Assembly: GCA_018262795.1 (NCBI GenBank)
Contig: JADFDM010000006.1
Span: 124,001-188,000, forward strand
Length of the DNA: 64,000 nucleotides
Direction of reading: 5' to 3'
From: Sphingobacteriales bacterium
GTDB taxonomy: Bacteria; Bacteroidota; Bacteroidia; Chitinophagales; LD1
A program made the translations under genes and the position numbers. The notes beneath the pieces were generated by a model that saw nothing but the letters and a program-made list of their open reading frames with translations, was not told the origin of the DNA and ran no database searches. This document shows positions 55,583-64,000 of this stretch, in pieces; the first letter of the stretch is position 1, and each line of letters begins with the position of its first letter.

Positions 55583-57019
55583 ATGCGCCTGCTGCTGTTA
55601 TTTTCTCTGTTTTTCGCTATCACTAATTTATATGGGCAGAACGGTTTTCTGCGTTACTACGATGGCTATCCCAATGGGGGAGTACCCTATTGCCTGGAAA
55701 AAACACCCGATGGCGGATTCCTGATTGGTGGCAATGCAGGCGACCCTGATACGCCTTCAATTGCAGCCATGCAGCTCATGAAGATTGATGCAGCAGGAAA
55801 TAAAATATGGGAAGTGCGAGATCATGAAACCAATTTCGACAACATACAGGATATGGTCGTATATGATGACAGCACTATTTTCTGTGCAGTGTCTTTAAAT
55901 GTTAATCACATCGCTCTTGTAAAAAGAAATACCTCCGGTCATATTATTTGGATTAAACAGTTTTTTCAACCTGATACTATAGGCCATCTCTTGCGTATCA
56001 TTAAAGTGCAGGATGGCAATTTAGTTATAGCGGGAGACGTTAACAGAGCATTTGATTCCGATTCTGCCGAAAGCTTAATTTTAAAAGCCGATACGGCCGG
56101 AAACATACTTTGGCTGACACGCTATTTTTCACCACTCGGAAACGGAGCCGCTGATGTAATAGAAGCACCGGATTCCTCTTTATTTTTTGCCGGTAGGTTA
56201 CACAGCATTGATACTGCTGCGCATCTGGATTATTTTTTTTGGATGTTAGGTAAACTCGATAAGCAGGGCAATTTACAATGGGTAAAAACGTATGATGACA
56301 GTAATGGTTATTGTTGGGGATTATCGCTTTTGAACAATGGCAACATTGCTTTAGCAGGTTCCGAACTGTCTCACGCTAAAATGCTGATTGTAAATGATAC
56401 CGGGCTTGTTCTTACCACCCAAATAGTGGACACCGCGTTACACCAAGAAACTTTTTTTTGGAGAATAAAGAGCAAGGATAATTCGATTGTATTATTGGAG
56501 TCTTATTTCCACGGAATCACTAACGATTCATTCACAGACATAAAAATATTAAAATATTCATTGACGGCAGATTCGTTTTATTTCGAAAAATTATTCGGAC
56601 AATTTAATTATCAGAATCCCCGCGATATGGAGTTGCTACCTAACGGAAGCATAGCCGTTACTTTTCACGAATTTGGCGATTCCAGCACTTGTTTTCATTG
56701 CACCGGCTTGCTGGTAGTGGACAGCACGGGGTGCAATCCCGATTTGTGTACTACCTCTATATCCGAAGTTGCTAAACCTAAATTACTTACAGTTTTCCCT
56801 AATCCGTGTTCAAATGTTTTAAATATTCGAAGCCCGGAAGGCGAGCTATTGCAGGATGTAAATATCACAGATGTTACCGGACAAGTAATATGGTCGAAAA
56901 GTTTTACAGGTGGAGTGCCGCAACTAAAAATTTCCTTGCCGGATATTGCCCGCAGTTTTTTATTGGTAAGAGCCAAAGCCGGAGGAAAGGATTATTATGC
57001 GAAAGTGATAAAAGAGTAA
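55583..57019 (+). CDS. T9SS-exported repeat protein, first of two tandem paralogues
   Basis: 478 aa. Sec signal (MRLLLLFSLFFAITNLYGQ), then a propeller-like body with repeats of the form D-x-x-G-N-x-x-W-x-x-x-Y (for example DAAGNKIWEVRD, DTAGNILWLTRYF, DKQGNLQWVKTYDD). It ends in a T9SS type A domain: V-F-P-N-P-C-S-N-V-L-N-I, ITDVTGQVIW and a final YYAKVIKE. It is therefore secreted and anchored to, or released from, the outer surface. The next gene is a clear paralogue 4 bases later. Confidence 0.85.
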   Translation: MRLLLLFSLFFAITNLYGQNGFLRYYDGYPNGGVPYCLEKTPDGGFLIGGNAGDPDTPSIAAMQLMKIDAAGNKIWEVRDHETNFDNIQDMVVYDDSTIFCAVSLNVNHIALVKRNTSGHIIWIKQFFQPDTIGHLLRIIKVQDGNLVIAGDVNRAFDSDSAESLILKADTAGNILWLTRYFSPLGNGAADVIEAPDSSLFFAGRLHSIDTAAHLDYFFWMLGKLDKQGNLQWVKTYDDSNGYCWGLSLLNNGNIALAGSELSHAKMLIVNDTGLVLTTQIVDTALHQETFFWRIKSKDNSIVLLESYFHGITNDSFTDIKILKYSLTADSFYFEKLFGQFNYQNPRDMELLPNGSIAVTFHEFGDSSTCFHCTGLLVVDSTGCNPDLCTTSISEVAKPKLLTVFPNPCSNVLNIRSPEGELLQDVNITDVTGQVIWSKSFTGGVPQLKISLPDIARSFLLVRAKAGGKDYYAKVIKE

Positions 57020-57023
57020 TATA

Positions 57024-58502
57024 ATGAAGATGAAACTAATTATATCCAATTGCCTTTACGTGGTTCTGTTCATGGGGCTGTTTGTTGTTAGGCTAAACGC
57101 ACAAAATACATTTGTGCGTTTCTATAACGGAATTCCTACCGGAGGCATCCCTTATTGTGTTGAAAGTACAACAGATGGCGGTTATTTAATAGGGGGCTAT
57201 AATGGCCAATTGGATAGTTTTAATGTTATCAATATGCAAGTGCGTAAAGTGGATGCCAATGGCAACGAAATATGGAAAAGAGAAGATAATGTAAGAGGAT
57301 GGGATATGGTACATGACATAGTCATTAACGAGGATCACACTTTTTATGAGGCTTGTGAACTTGGATTTAAGCCCGGATTATGTAAGCGCGATACAGATGG
57401 TACCTTGCGGTGGGCTAAAGTTTATACTACTAACGACACAAGTGGCACCTTCTTTTCAATCATAAAAGCTACTGACGGTAATTTGGTTATGGTTGGCGGA
57501 ATAACGCCCGACTCAATTCCCGATATTAATATATTAGTTCAAAAAACGGACACCGAAGGCAACATAATATGGAGGCGAATTATACCTCAAACGATGAGCG
57601 GTGCTGCTTCGAGCATTATAGAAACCTTTGACTCAAGTTATCTGATTACCGGCTACACTCAAAATGATTACCCCAATATTTACAATGCAACTACTCAACA
57701 GTTTTTTCTGCTAAAAATAGAAGGTGACGGCACTATTGATTATTACAAAACATACGGAGATACAGCCAAGGGGGCTGATGCACAGTCAATTGCCCAGTCA
57801 CCCAATGGCGACATCCTTATTGCGGGGAGTTTTACAGACATAACCCCCAACTCTAACGAGGCAGCTTTTTACACACTGGATGATACCGGTAAACTTATTC
57901 ATACCTACTTCGATACTATTGATCATCAAAATTTCTTTACTACCTGCAAAATACATAACGGGGATTTATACCTGCTTGAACGAGTGGGAAAAAACCAAAA
58001 CAATGATTCTTCTACCGATATAAAGGTAATTAAGTATGCTTTGAGCACGAATACGATTGTTTTTGAGAACCTGTTTCAAATAATTGGAGTACAGGGTCCG
58101 GCAGATATGCTCGTGAATAATGATGGAAGTATAATTATTGCCTTTACACAAAGCGATACAGGTGCTTGCTATGTCTGTACCGGTTTGGCAAAATTAGACA
58201 GCAGCGGTTGTGTTACAGATTGGTGCTATACAGGAGTAAGCATAATAGAAGGCGAGCCTACAGTAACTGTTTTCCCTAACCCCTTTAATAACGAGTTGAT
58301 GATAGAACCCGAAGATGTTCCCAAAGGAACAATTATTGAACTATATAACCTGACCGGTGCCCTTGTTAAACCACCCATTTCGGTAACAGGGACTGACAAA
58401 ACAGAAATAGACACTAAAGAATTGCCAAACGGATTTTACTTGCTGAATGTACAATATAAAACTTTTAGAAAAGTGTATAAATTGATAAAGATGTATAATT
58501 AA
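57024..58502 (+). CDS. T9SS-exported repeat protein, second paralogue
   Basis: 492 aa. Sec signal ending in VVRLNAQ, then a body that follows the previous protein: F-V-R-F-Y-N-G-x-P-x-G-G-I-P-Y-C against F-L-R-Y-Y-D-G-Y-P-N-G-G-V-P-Y-C, with repeats such as DANGNEIWKRED, DTEGNIIWRR and DGTIDYYKTYGD. It ends with V-F-P-N-P-F-N-N-E-L-M-I and GFYLLNVQYKTFRKVYKLIKMYN, a T9SS type A tail. The two genes are 4 bases apart and probably cotranscribed. The function is unknown. Confidence 0.85.
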   Translation: MKMKLIISNCLYVVLFMGLFVVRLNAQNTFVRFYNGIPTGGIPYCVESTTDGGYLIGGYNGQLDSFNVINMQVRKVDANGNEIWKREDNVRGWDMVHDIVINEDHTFYEACELGFKPGLCKRDTDGTLRWAKVYTTNDTSGTFFSIIKATDGNLVMVGGITPDSIPDINILVQKTDTEGNIIWRRIIPQTMSGAASSIIETFDSSYLITGYTQNDYPNIYNATTQQFFLLKIEGDGTIDYYKTYGDTAKGADAQSIAQSPNGDILIAGSFTDITPNSNEAAFYTLDDTGKLIHTYFDTIDHQNFFTTCKIHNGDLYLLERVGKNQNNDSSTDIKVIKYALSTNTIVFENLFQIIGVQGPADMLVNNDGSIIIAFTQSDTGACYVCTGLAKLDSSGCVTDWCYTGVSIIEGEPTVTVFPNPFNNELMIEPEDVPKGTIIELYNLTGALVKPPISVTGTDKTEIDTKELPNGFYLLNVQYKTFRKVYKLIKMYN

Positions 58503-58568
58503 CAGGGCTAACCCCATTAAGTAGATTAGCTCAAACAGCGTGTTTTCTCTCACAAAAACAACATAGTA

Positions 58569-59849
58569 ATGAAACCAAAACAACCAAACAGCGTAGTCCT
58601 ACTACACAAAAGTAGGCATTTGATTTACCTATGCTTATTCCAATTCCTCTTTTTACAATTATTTAGTCAACACTACCAATCGAGATATTAGTACACGGGT
58701 GAACAAAAATTTGATTTTAGCAATAACACAAAGTCTAATTTACCCGGAACGCACGCTCAACACGCCAAGTATGTTGCCAATGGGGTATATTTTGTAGATG
58801 ACGCGAACAACGCCTCAATTGAGTTCAGTGTTTCAGATAATTATGTATATGATGCTACAGGCAATCAAATTGAGGCGTATGATCTTGTTTCCCAATCTTT
58901 AGGTCCGTTATTTCTTAAAGATGACGCTGTTATTGGCGAAACGACTATTACAGTATCAGTTGGCGGTAAGTTAGGTATTGTACCAAAGCCTGGTGACGAA
59001 TGTAGCCAGTATTACATTTTTTATTCCACTAGTACTGTTACGTCAGCCCCATCAACCGGGGGGAGATCAACAGCCGGTTTATATTACGCACTTTACGACA
59101 AGGACAACGTAAATGACCCATTAACTACCAACAACATTGTAAGCGAAATTGCACTCTGTGGTGGTCCCACGCCATGCGCTTTGTTTCCCAGTTCCTTTGC
59201 AATAGGCAAACGGCAAGCAAACGGCAACCGTTACTTGTATGCGGTAGAACCATATATGAACGGAACAACAGTATGGACAAGGGTTAATAAATATACCCTA
59301 AGCGCGTTAGGCGTGAGCAGTGCTAACGTTCTTGTTACTTTACAGGGTAAAATTGTACCATCCGAAGTTGAACTATCACATGACCAATCAAAACTTGCGT
59401 TTGCGAGAAGCAAACCATACAGTGTTAATACGTCAGTTCCTAATACTGATTTAGTAGTTCTAAATTTAGATGCGAATGGTGATTTATTAACCACTAATAA
59501 ATATGATATTTTAAATGACGATGCCTTACAATATACAGGCATTGAATTTGACCCGACAACGACAAACCTTTATTTAAACCGGGGAGGAGATGGCATTCAT
59601 ATTTTCACCTTAAGTCCAGGGACTTTTAACTATGCTGCTATAAACTCATCCTCATATGATTATACATGGAGTCAGTTAGAATTAAGCGATTATACCGGCA
59701 AAGAGCATAAAGTCATTAACGTATCCTCTGACATAGGAAACAAAAGCCTGTGCAATATCAACATTCGTGATCTTCCTTCGGGTAACTATGTTCTGGGTTT
59801 GAAAGATGGAACCGAAGTATTAAAGACGCAAAGATTTACAAAGCAGTAA
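58569..59849 (+). pseudogene. Surface protein interrupted by an in-frame amber codon
   Basis: From ATG 58569 a Sec signal (LIYLCLFQFLFLQLFSQ) runs to HYQSRY, then a TAG at 58689-58691 (codon 41). The same frame continues open for 385 further codons to 59849 with credible secreted-protein sequence (KFDFSNNTKSN, KYVANGVYFVDDANNASIEFSV) and a C-terminus INIRDLPSGNYVLGLKDGTEVLKTQRFTKQ like a T9SS tail. The first half of that tail (the P-N-P block) is missing. One nonsense change, a deletion in the tail, and no better start show a decaying gene, unless the TAG is a sequencing error. Confidence 0.75.
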
Positions 59850-59908
59850 TGCTTACTTTTAAAAAATGGGATGTCGGCTTCGAATCAAAGCACGTTTCCC
59901 CTTTTACT

Positions 59909-61096
59909 TTATTTCCTCTTCTGCTTCTTCCTTCTCTTAATCTCCTTATTAATCAAAGCCAGTTCTCGACCGGTCTGTCCGGCTACGGAAGTGTTTTCTT
60001 GTGCACGTCTGATAAGGTAAGGGATCACTTCCTTCACGGGGCCGTAGGGCAAATACTTCGTAGCATTAAAGCCCGCCTGCGCTTGATTGAAAGTAACATT
60101 ATCGCCCATGCCATAGAGTTGAGAGAATACTACCTTTTCAGTTTTTGGGTCTATTTTTCGCTGTAGCATTTCGCGCATGGCTCGCAGATTGCTGTACTCG
60201 TTTTGAGAAGCCACACAGGTATACACCCACTCATGATGATCGAGACACACCTCCACCGCTTTATCAAAATCAGCATCCACCTTCTGCTTGTTTTCGTGAA
60301 TGGGCGATTTGTAATTCATTTCGGCAGCGCGTTCTCTTTCTATTTCCATATAAGCCCCGCGGACTAATTTCAACCCCAGGTAATACCCTCCGGCTTTTGC
60401 TTTTTTTATTTGCTCGTTCAGGTAAGCGATTCGATCCCAACGATACATTTGCAGCGTGTTGCACACCACACATTTCTCGCGATTAAAGCGGCTCATCAAC
60501 TCTTCCACCATATTATCCAAGGCATCTTGTATCCAGGTTTCCTCTGCATCCAAATAGAGCATCACATTTTTGCGGTCGGCCACTTGGCACAATTCTTCGA
60601 AGCGCTGCTGCACCCGATGCCATTCCTTCTGTTCCGCAGCCGATAACTTTTCCTCTTTCTGCACCTTCTCTAATAGTGCCATCCGTGCAAAGCCAGTGGG
60701 TTTTAGGCAAACAGCCGTTACCGCTCTATTGACTCCCGCAAATTCTATGGCCTCCGTGTTTTTCTTCAAAGCCTTATCAAAATCAGCTTCCGACTCTTTC
60801 AGTTCTACCCCATAATTCAGCAATACTCCCACTCCGGCTTTCTGTAAGGCTTCGATGGTGAGTTTGCATTCCTCAAAAGTTTCTCCGCCACAGAAATGGT
60901 CATACACTGTCCACTTAAAAACGGGCGAAACCGGCAGGTGAAGTTTCAGCGCCAGCATGGCCAGCGAACTTCCGGCTCGCACAAACAAATTATTTCCTAC
61001 TACTGAAAAGAGAGCCTTTGCTTTTTGCAACGCTGTATCGCTTTTCGCGGCAAAGGCCGATTGGGTGTTTTCAAAAATATCGGGTGATATTTCCAT
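59909..61096 (-). CDS. Proline dehydrogenase
   Basis: 395 aa. PRODH (beta/alpha)8 barrel: YDHFCGGETF, GVGVLLNYGVE, LKPTGFARMALLEK, LVRGAYMEIERERA (the FAD-contacting arginine block), SQNEYSNL, and QLYGMGDNVTF, ending in YLPYGPVKEVIPYLIRRAQENTSV. It oxidises proline to pyrroline-5-carboxylate with electrons going to the quinone pool. It is a separate enzyme, not a PutA fusion. It ends in a Lys/Arg tail. Convergent with the pseudogene before it. Confidence 0.95.
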   Translation of the reverse strand: MEISPDIFENTQSAFAAKSDTALQKAKALFSVVGNNLFVRAGSSLAMLALKLHLPVSPVFKWTVYDHFCGGETFEECKLTIEALQKAGVGVLLNYGVELKESEADFDKALKKNTEAIEFAGVNRAVTAVCLKPTGFARMALLEKVQKEEKLSAAEQKEWHRVQQRFEELCQVADRKNVMLYLDAEETWIQDALDNMVEELMSRFNREKCVVCNTLQMYRWDRIAYLNEQIKKAKAGGYYLGLKLVRGAYMEIERERAAEMNYKSPIHENKQKVDADFDKAVEVCLDHHEWVYTCVASQNEYSNLRAMREMLQRKIDPKTEKVVFSQLYGMGDNVTFNQAQAGFNATKYLPYGPVKEVIPYLIRRAQENTSVAGQTGRELALINKEIKRRKKQKRK

Positions 61097-61216
61097 AAAG
61101 AAGAATTGGAAGCGAAGTTGAAAAAATCTCGCTACTTGCCAACTGATTTATCCGCGCAGCGATTTAAAATTTGAACCATCTTAATTTTTAACTTTAGCGC
61201 TCAAAGAATTCAGTGT

Positions 61217-62554
61217 ATGGAAATTGTTTTTCTGCTTGTGGGCTTAGTGATCGGCTTCGGACTGGCTTATTTTTTTCTGCGGGCCGGTAGTGCCGCAGTC
61301 TTGAGTGCAGCCGATGAAAAGGCACGCTTGCTCGAAGCAAATCTGATTGAGATGAAGAGTGAGTTAAAGACTCTATCGGACAGCAGTGAAACAAAACTAA
61401 AGGAGGAAAGAAGTCGAATAGAAACCACCAAAGAGGAGTTGGCTACTGCCAAAAGCGAGAACCATAATCTACACCAAAAACTATCGGAACAGAAAGCAGA
61501 ACTGGACGAACTGAATGCCAAGTTCACAAAGGAGTTTGAAAACCTTGCGAACCGTATATTAGAGGAGAAGGGAAAGAAGTTTACCGAGTTGAACGAAACG
61601 CAAATCAAAAATATACTGGACCCACTGCGCGACCGCATCAAGGACTTTGAAAATAAAATTCATCAAAACCATATTGAGCAGGAGAAAGAACGGAGTGCTT
61701 TGAAAGAACAACTGCGCAGCCTCACCGAGATGAACAAGCGCATGAGTGACGAAGCGCTGAACCTGACCCGAGCGCTGAAAGGCGAGGTGAAAACGCAGGG
61801 CAACTGGGGGGAGTTGATTCTTGAAAAAATATTGGAGAAGTCGGGCTTGCGCAAAGGAGTGGAATACGATGTGCAGCAGAGTTTCACGCTCGATGATGGC
61901 AGCCGCTTGCAACCCGATGTGGTGATTCACCTGCCCGATAGTAAGAACCTGATTGTAGATTCTAAGGTTTCACTCATTGCTTACGAGCGCTATAACTCTG
62001 CCGACACCAAAGAGGAGCAGGACAAATTTTTAAAAGAACACATTGCCAGTGTGCGCAGCCATGTAAAAGGTTTGAGCGGTAAGAATTATCAGAACCTGTA
62101 CAACATCGGCAGCCCCGACTTTGTGCTCATGTTTATTCCTATTGAACCGGCTTTTTCGCTGGCCGTAGGGAATGATGACGGCCTGTATCATGAAGCCTTT
62201 GACAAGAATGTGATCATTGTGAGCACTTCCACTTTGCTGGCCACCCTGCGCACCATTGATAACATTTGGAAACAGGAACGGCAGAATAAAAACGTAATGG
62301 AGATAGCGCGGCAAAGTGGAGAACTCTACGATAAGTTTTCGGGCGTGCTGGATGACTTTGTGAAAGTGGGCGGCAAAATGAAGGAGAGTAAGGACGTGTA
62401 TGACGAAGCCATGAAAAAGTTGCACACGGGGCGCGGCAATGTGATTGCTCGCTTTGAAAACTTGAGGATACTCGGTGCAAAAACTTCCAAAACCATCAAC
62501 CCAAAAATAGTAGATAGAACGGAGGATATGAACGAAGAAACACTGATCCCATAA
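61217..62554 (+). CDS. rmuC: DNA recombination protein RmuC
   Basis: 445 aa. One N-terminal membrane helix (FLLVGLVIGFGLAYFFL), a long coiled coil (about 45-175, Glu/Lys-rich), then the RmuC domain with KGEVKTQGNWGELILEKILEKSGLRKGVEYD, LQPDVVIHLPDSKNLIVDSKVSL, and DFVLMFIPIEPAF (about 285-305). RmuC limits inversions and may be a nuclease linked to replication forks. It is followed 2 bases later by a membrane protein. Confidence 0.95.
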   Translation: MEIVFLLVGLVIGFGLAYFFLRAGSAAVLSAADEKARLLEANLIEMKSELKTLSDSSETKLKEERSRIETTKEELATAKSENHNLHQKLSEQKAELDELNAKFTKEFENLANRILEEKGKKFTELNETQIKNILDPLRDRIKDFENKIHQNHIEQEKERSALKEQLRSLTEMNKRMSDEALNLTRALKGEVKTQGNWGELILEKILEKSGLRKGVEYDVQQSFTLDDGSRLQPDVVIHLPDSKNLIVDSKVSLIAYERYNSADTKEEQDKFLKEHIASVRSHVKGLSGKNYQNLYNIGSPDFVLMFIPIEPAFSLAVGNDDGLYHEAFDKNVIIVSTSTLLATLRTIDNIWKQERQNKNVMEIARQSGELYDKFSGVLDDFVKVGGKMKESKDVYDEAMKKLHTGRGNVIARFENLRILGAKTSKTINPKIVDRTEDMNEETLIP

Positions 62555-62556
62555 TT

Positions 62557-63102
62557 ATGTTTACACTCATCATCTATATACTTATGGTGGCCACCGGTTT
62601 TATGATGGGCTACCTTTATAAAAAGGCCAACACCACCTCGCGGCTATTAAGCCCCAAGCCCGATAAAGCCCTCAAAATATTTGTAGCCGTATTAGTGACA
62701 GCCGTCCTTATCACTTTCGGCCTTTCTTATTTTACTACTGAAGTGCTGCACTCCTCCGGTCTTCAGGAGGTGGACAAAATCAAGTATAACAATCTAAAGT
62801 CAGTGATGATTTTTGCCATCAACATTTCCTTCTTCCTACTCATCATTCTTTCAAATGTCTATTCACAGTCGCTCAAGAAGTTTGCTGCGGTGCCTTACGT
62901 GCTGGCGTTCTGCTTTTACATGTTGTTTATTCTGAAAGATGCTTACGTGATTACCGACTACTACCTGTTGTGGCAAAAATCGCTGCAACTGATTAAAGGC
63001 GATATTCCCGAACACACGCAACTCGCCTGGGCCAAATGTTTCCTCGGCTTGGTGGTGACTTCTTTTAATGCGTTGATGATTTGGTGGGGATTGAGGAAAT
63101 AA
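62557..63102 (+). CDS. Membrane protein of unknown function
   Basis: 181 aa with five likely membrane segments: about 1-20, 44-66, 84-104, 110-128 and 157-176. Between the second and third is a polar stretch. I do not recognise a family. It begins 2 bases after rmuC and precedes the alkyltransferase gene by 18 bases, so the three genes form one unit. Confidence 0.72.
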   Translation: MFTLIIYILMVATGFMMGYLYKKANTTSRLLSPKPDKALKIFVAVLVTAVLITFGLSYFTTEVLHSSGLQEVDKIKYNNLKSVMIFAINISFFLLIILSNVYSQSLKKFAAVPYVLAFCFYMLFILKDAYVITDYYLLWQKSLQLIKGDIPEHTQLAWAKCFLGLVVTSFNALMIWWGLRK

Positions 63103-63120
63103 ACCTTCTGCACACTTCCG

Positions 63121-63615
63121 ATGGAACCTGAATTTGTTACTTATCTATCCACGCTGCTTGGCACTATTGCCATCAAAGGGACGGAGCATTTTATCACTTC
63201 CGTTCATTTTGTAATGGAAGAAGAAAACCATTCGAACAACATTCCTGAAACGGTGTTGCAGGGCAAACTGGAACTGGAAGAGTATTTTGCCGGAAAGCGG
63301 AAGCAGTTTACCGTACGCACAAAGCCCGAAGGCACCGAGTTTCAAAAGCTGGTGTGGGCGCAGTTGAAGCAAATACCTTACGGCACCACGAGCACTTACG
63401 GCAGCATAGCCAAAGCGATACAAAAAGATGAGCGCTCCTCGCGGGCAGTGGGTCATGCCAACGGTCAAAACCCTATTGCCATTATTATTCCTTGCCATCG
63501 GGTAATTGGTGAAAACGGTAAACTGACCGGCTATGCCGGAGGCCTCTGGCGCAAAGAATGGTTGCTCAAGCACGAAGGTGAAATAGCGGGCACTCGTCTG
63601 CGCCTTTTTAGTTGA
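63121..63615 (+). CDS. O6-alkylguanine-DNA alkyltransferase (MGMT/Ogt)
   Basis: 164 aa. The C-terminal helix-turn-helix and active site match the family: G-T-E-F-Q-K-L-V-W-A-Q-L, Y-G-T-T-S-T-Y-G-S-I-A, NGQNPIAIIIPCHRVIG with the acceptor Cys in P-C-H-R (about residue 120). It moves alkyl groups from guanine O6 to its own cysteine. Third gene of the unit behind rmuC; a terminator follows. Confidence 0.95.
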   Translation: MEPEFVTYLSTLLGTIAIKGTEHFITSVHFVMEEENHSNNIPETVLQGKLELEEYFAGKRKQFTVRTKPEGTEFQKLVWAQLKQIPYGTTSTYGSIAKAIQKDERSSRAVGHANGQNPIAIIIPCHRVIGENGKLTGYAGGLWRKEWLLKHEGEIAGTRLRLFS

Positions 63616-63678
63616 TGGTTATAGACAAGAGCCAAGAATCAAGAGGAAAGAAACGAGAAACAAGAGACGAGAACTGAC

Positions 63679-63714
63679 CCGTCCCCTATAAATTATGGGA
63701 CGGATTTTATTTTT
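63679..63714 (+). terminator. Rho-independent terminator of the rmuC unit
   Basis: CCGTCCC (63679-63685), loop CTATAAATTAT, GGGACGG (63697-63703), then ATTTTATTTTTT. It lies 64 bases after the alkyltransferase stop. Confidence 0.8.
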
Positions 63715-63731
63715 TATCCGATTTGATTACT

Positions 63732-63765
63732 CACGGTTGAGGCCTAGCCAACGGTTTCAACCGTG
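63732..63765. repeat. REP-like palindrome
   Basis: CACGGTTGA (63732-63740) pairs with TCAACCGTG (63757-63765) around a GC-rich loop that itself repeats A-C-G-G-T-T. Palindromes of this kind occur as dispersed repeats in Bacteroidota, often with RAYT transposase genes; none is visible here. Confidence 0.55.
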
Positions 63766-63837
63766 GGGAATAAGGATACCAGATTTTTTCAAATGGATTC
63801 ATCTATTTTTTAACTGGTGTGCCATCGAACTCTATCT

Positions 63838-64000
63838 CTATTCCCCAAATCTTTCCATGTGCGGTATCATTACCCTTTGTTCGTTTAGCACAAAGGGCAG
63901 GCGGTAAAAATCAATGTTATCTTCTATCCACCGATCGTTCAATTTCCAATCTTTAAAAGTATCATTGGTCACTAATAGGCAGTGGTCTCTCTGTACCGCA
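63838..64000 (-). CDS. Possible NYN/PIN-type nuclease, partial (N-terminus beyond right edge)
   Basis: On the minus strand an open frame enters from the right edge and stops at TAG 63838-63840, giving 53 residues. The text has C-L-L-V-T-N-D-T-F-K-D-W and N-I-D-F-Y-R-L-P-F-V-L, which resembles the last part of Zc3h12a-like NYN ribonucleases (V-x-N-D-x-F-x-D). The fragment is short, so the call is tentative. Confidence 0.45.
   Translation of the reverse strand, partial: AVQRDHCLLVTNDTFKDWKLNDRWIEDNIDFYRLPFVLNEQRVMIPHMERFGE

Noticed and set aside
59181-59849. A 222-aa gene starting at TTG 59181
   Set aside because: The same frame extends 490 bases upstream with coding character to a signal peptide; the apparent start is only the first start-like codon after the amber interruption.
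60145-60486. 113-aa plus-strand frame inside proline dehydrogenase
   Set aside because: It is antisense to a well-supported gene and has low-quality, compositionally odd sequence.
63145-63573. 142-aa minus-strand frame opposite the alkyltransferase
   Set aside because: It is antisense to an intact active-site gene.

Overview
The window is an ordinary chromosomal stretch from a member of the Bacteroidota. Evidence: outer-membrane trios of TonB receptor, giant secreted protein and PorV-type barrel; cargo with type IX secretion (T9SS) C-terminal domains; a Sec-dependent, clade II-type nitrous oxide reductase cluster; promoters of the TTTG / TAnnTTTG type; few recognisable Shine-Dalgarno sequences; and the tRNA-Thr/Tyr/Gly/Thr-tuf cluster. 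The exact order cannot be fixed from sequence alone; a Chitinophagales-like environmental bacterium is a guess. No phage, insertion sequence or CRISPR array was seen.

Layout. 1-6.3 kb: partial Asp/Asn beta-hydroxylase, an rRNA-type methyltransferase, a MarR regulator, tuf with its upstream tRNAs (interrupted by two pseudo-tRNA-Gly units in a 227-bp tandem repeat), hpf, and tryptophanase. 6.4-12.9 kb: one minus-strand operon, cytochrome c - nosZ - membrane/NosL fusion - nosD - nosF - nosY, with an FNR-like palindrome upstream; it should let the cell respire N2O. 12.9-13.6 kb: a gene-poor, repeat-rich gap. 13.6-28.9 kb: DEAD-box RNA helicase, surface and periplasmic proteins, an M1 aminopeptidase, a PpiD/SurA-like foldase, a CNNM/CBS membrane protein, an exonuclease/GIY-YIG fusion, a HIT protein and greA. 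27.8-37.1 kb: minus-strand operon of TonB receptor, 1435-aa surface protein and PorV/PorQ-like barrel. 37.3-54.3 kb: housekeeping genes (2-hydroxyacid dehydrogenase, rsmA, leucyl aminopeptidase, pdxA, thiL, xerC, rpsU, acyl-CoA dehydrogenase, apt, ruvB), a PAP2/sphingomyelin-synthase-like protein, a CPBP protease, a RIC/YtfE-type iron-sulfur repair protein, an NSS transporter with a 47-aa partner, and a HigBA toxin-antitoxin pair. 54.4-59.9 kb: a plus-strand surface-protein island: a six-repeat secreted protein, two tandem paralogous T9SS cargo proteins, and a third cargo-like gene interrupted by an in-frame amber codon. 59.9-64 kb: proline dehydrogenase, rmuC, a membrane protein, an O6-alkylguanine-DNA alkyltransferase, a terminator and REP-like palindrome, and the end of a possible NYN/PIN-type nuclease gene.

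How the parts fit. The nos operon, the RIC repair gene and the FNR-like palindromes suggest a facultative organism that meets nitrogen oxides at low oxygen. From general knowledge of Bacteroidota genomes, rpsU-xerC-hpf-tRNAs-tuf is usually one block; here rpsU-xerC and hpf-tRNAs-tuf lie about 40 kb apart on the same strand with the nos operon and other genes between. The most unusual signals are the pseudo-tRNA-Gly repeats inside the tuf transcript, the NosL fusion, the six-repeat secreted protein and the amber-interrupted surface protein.
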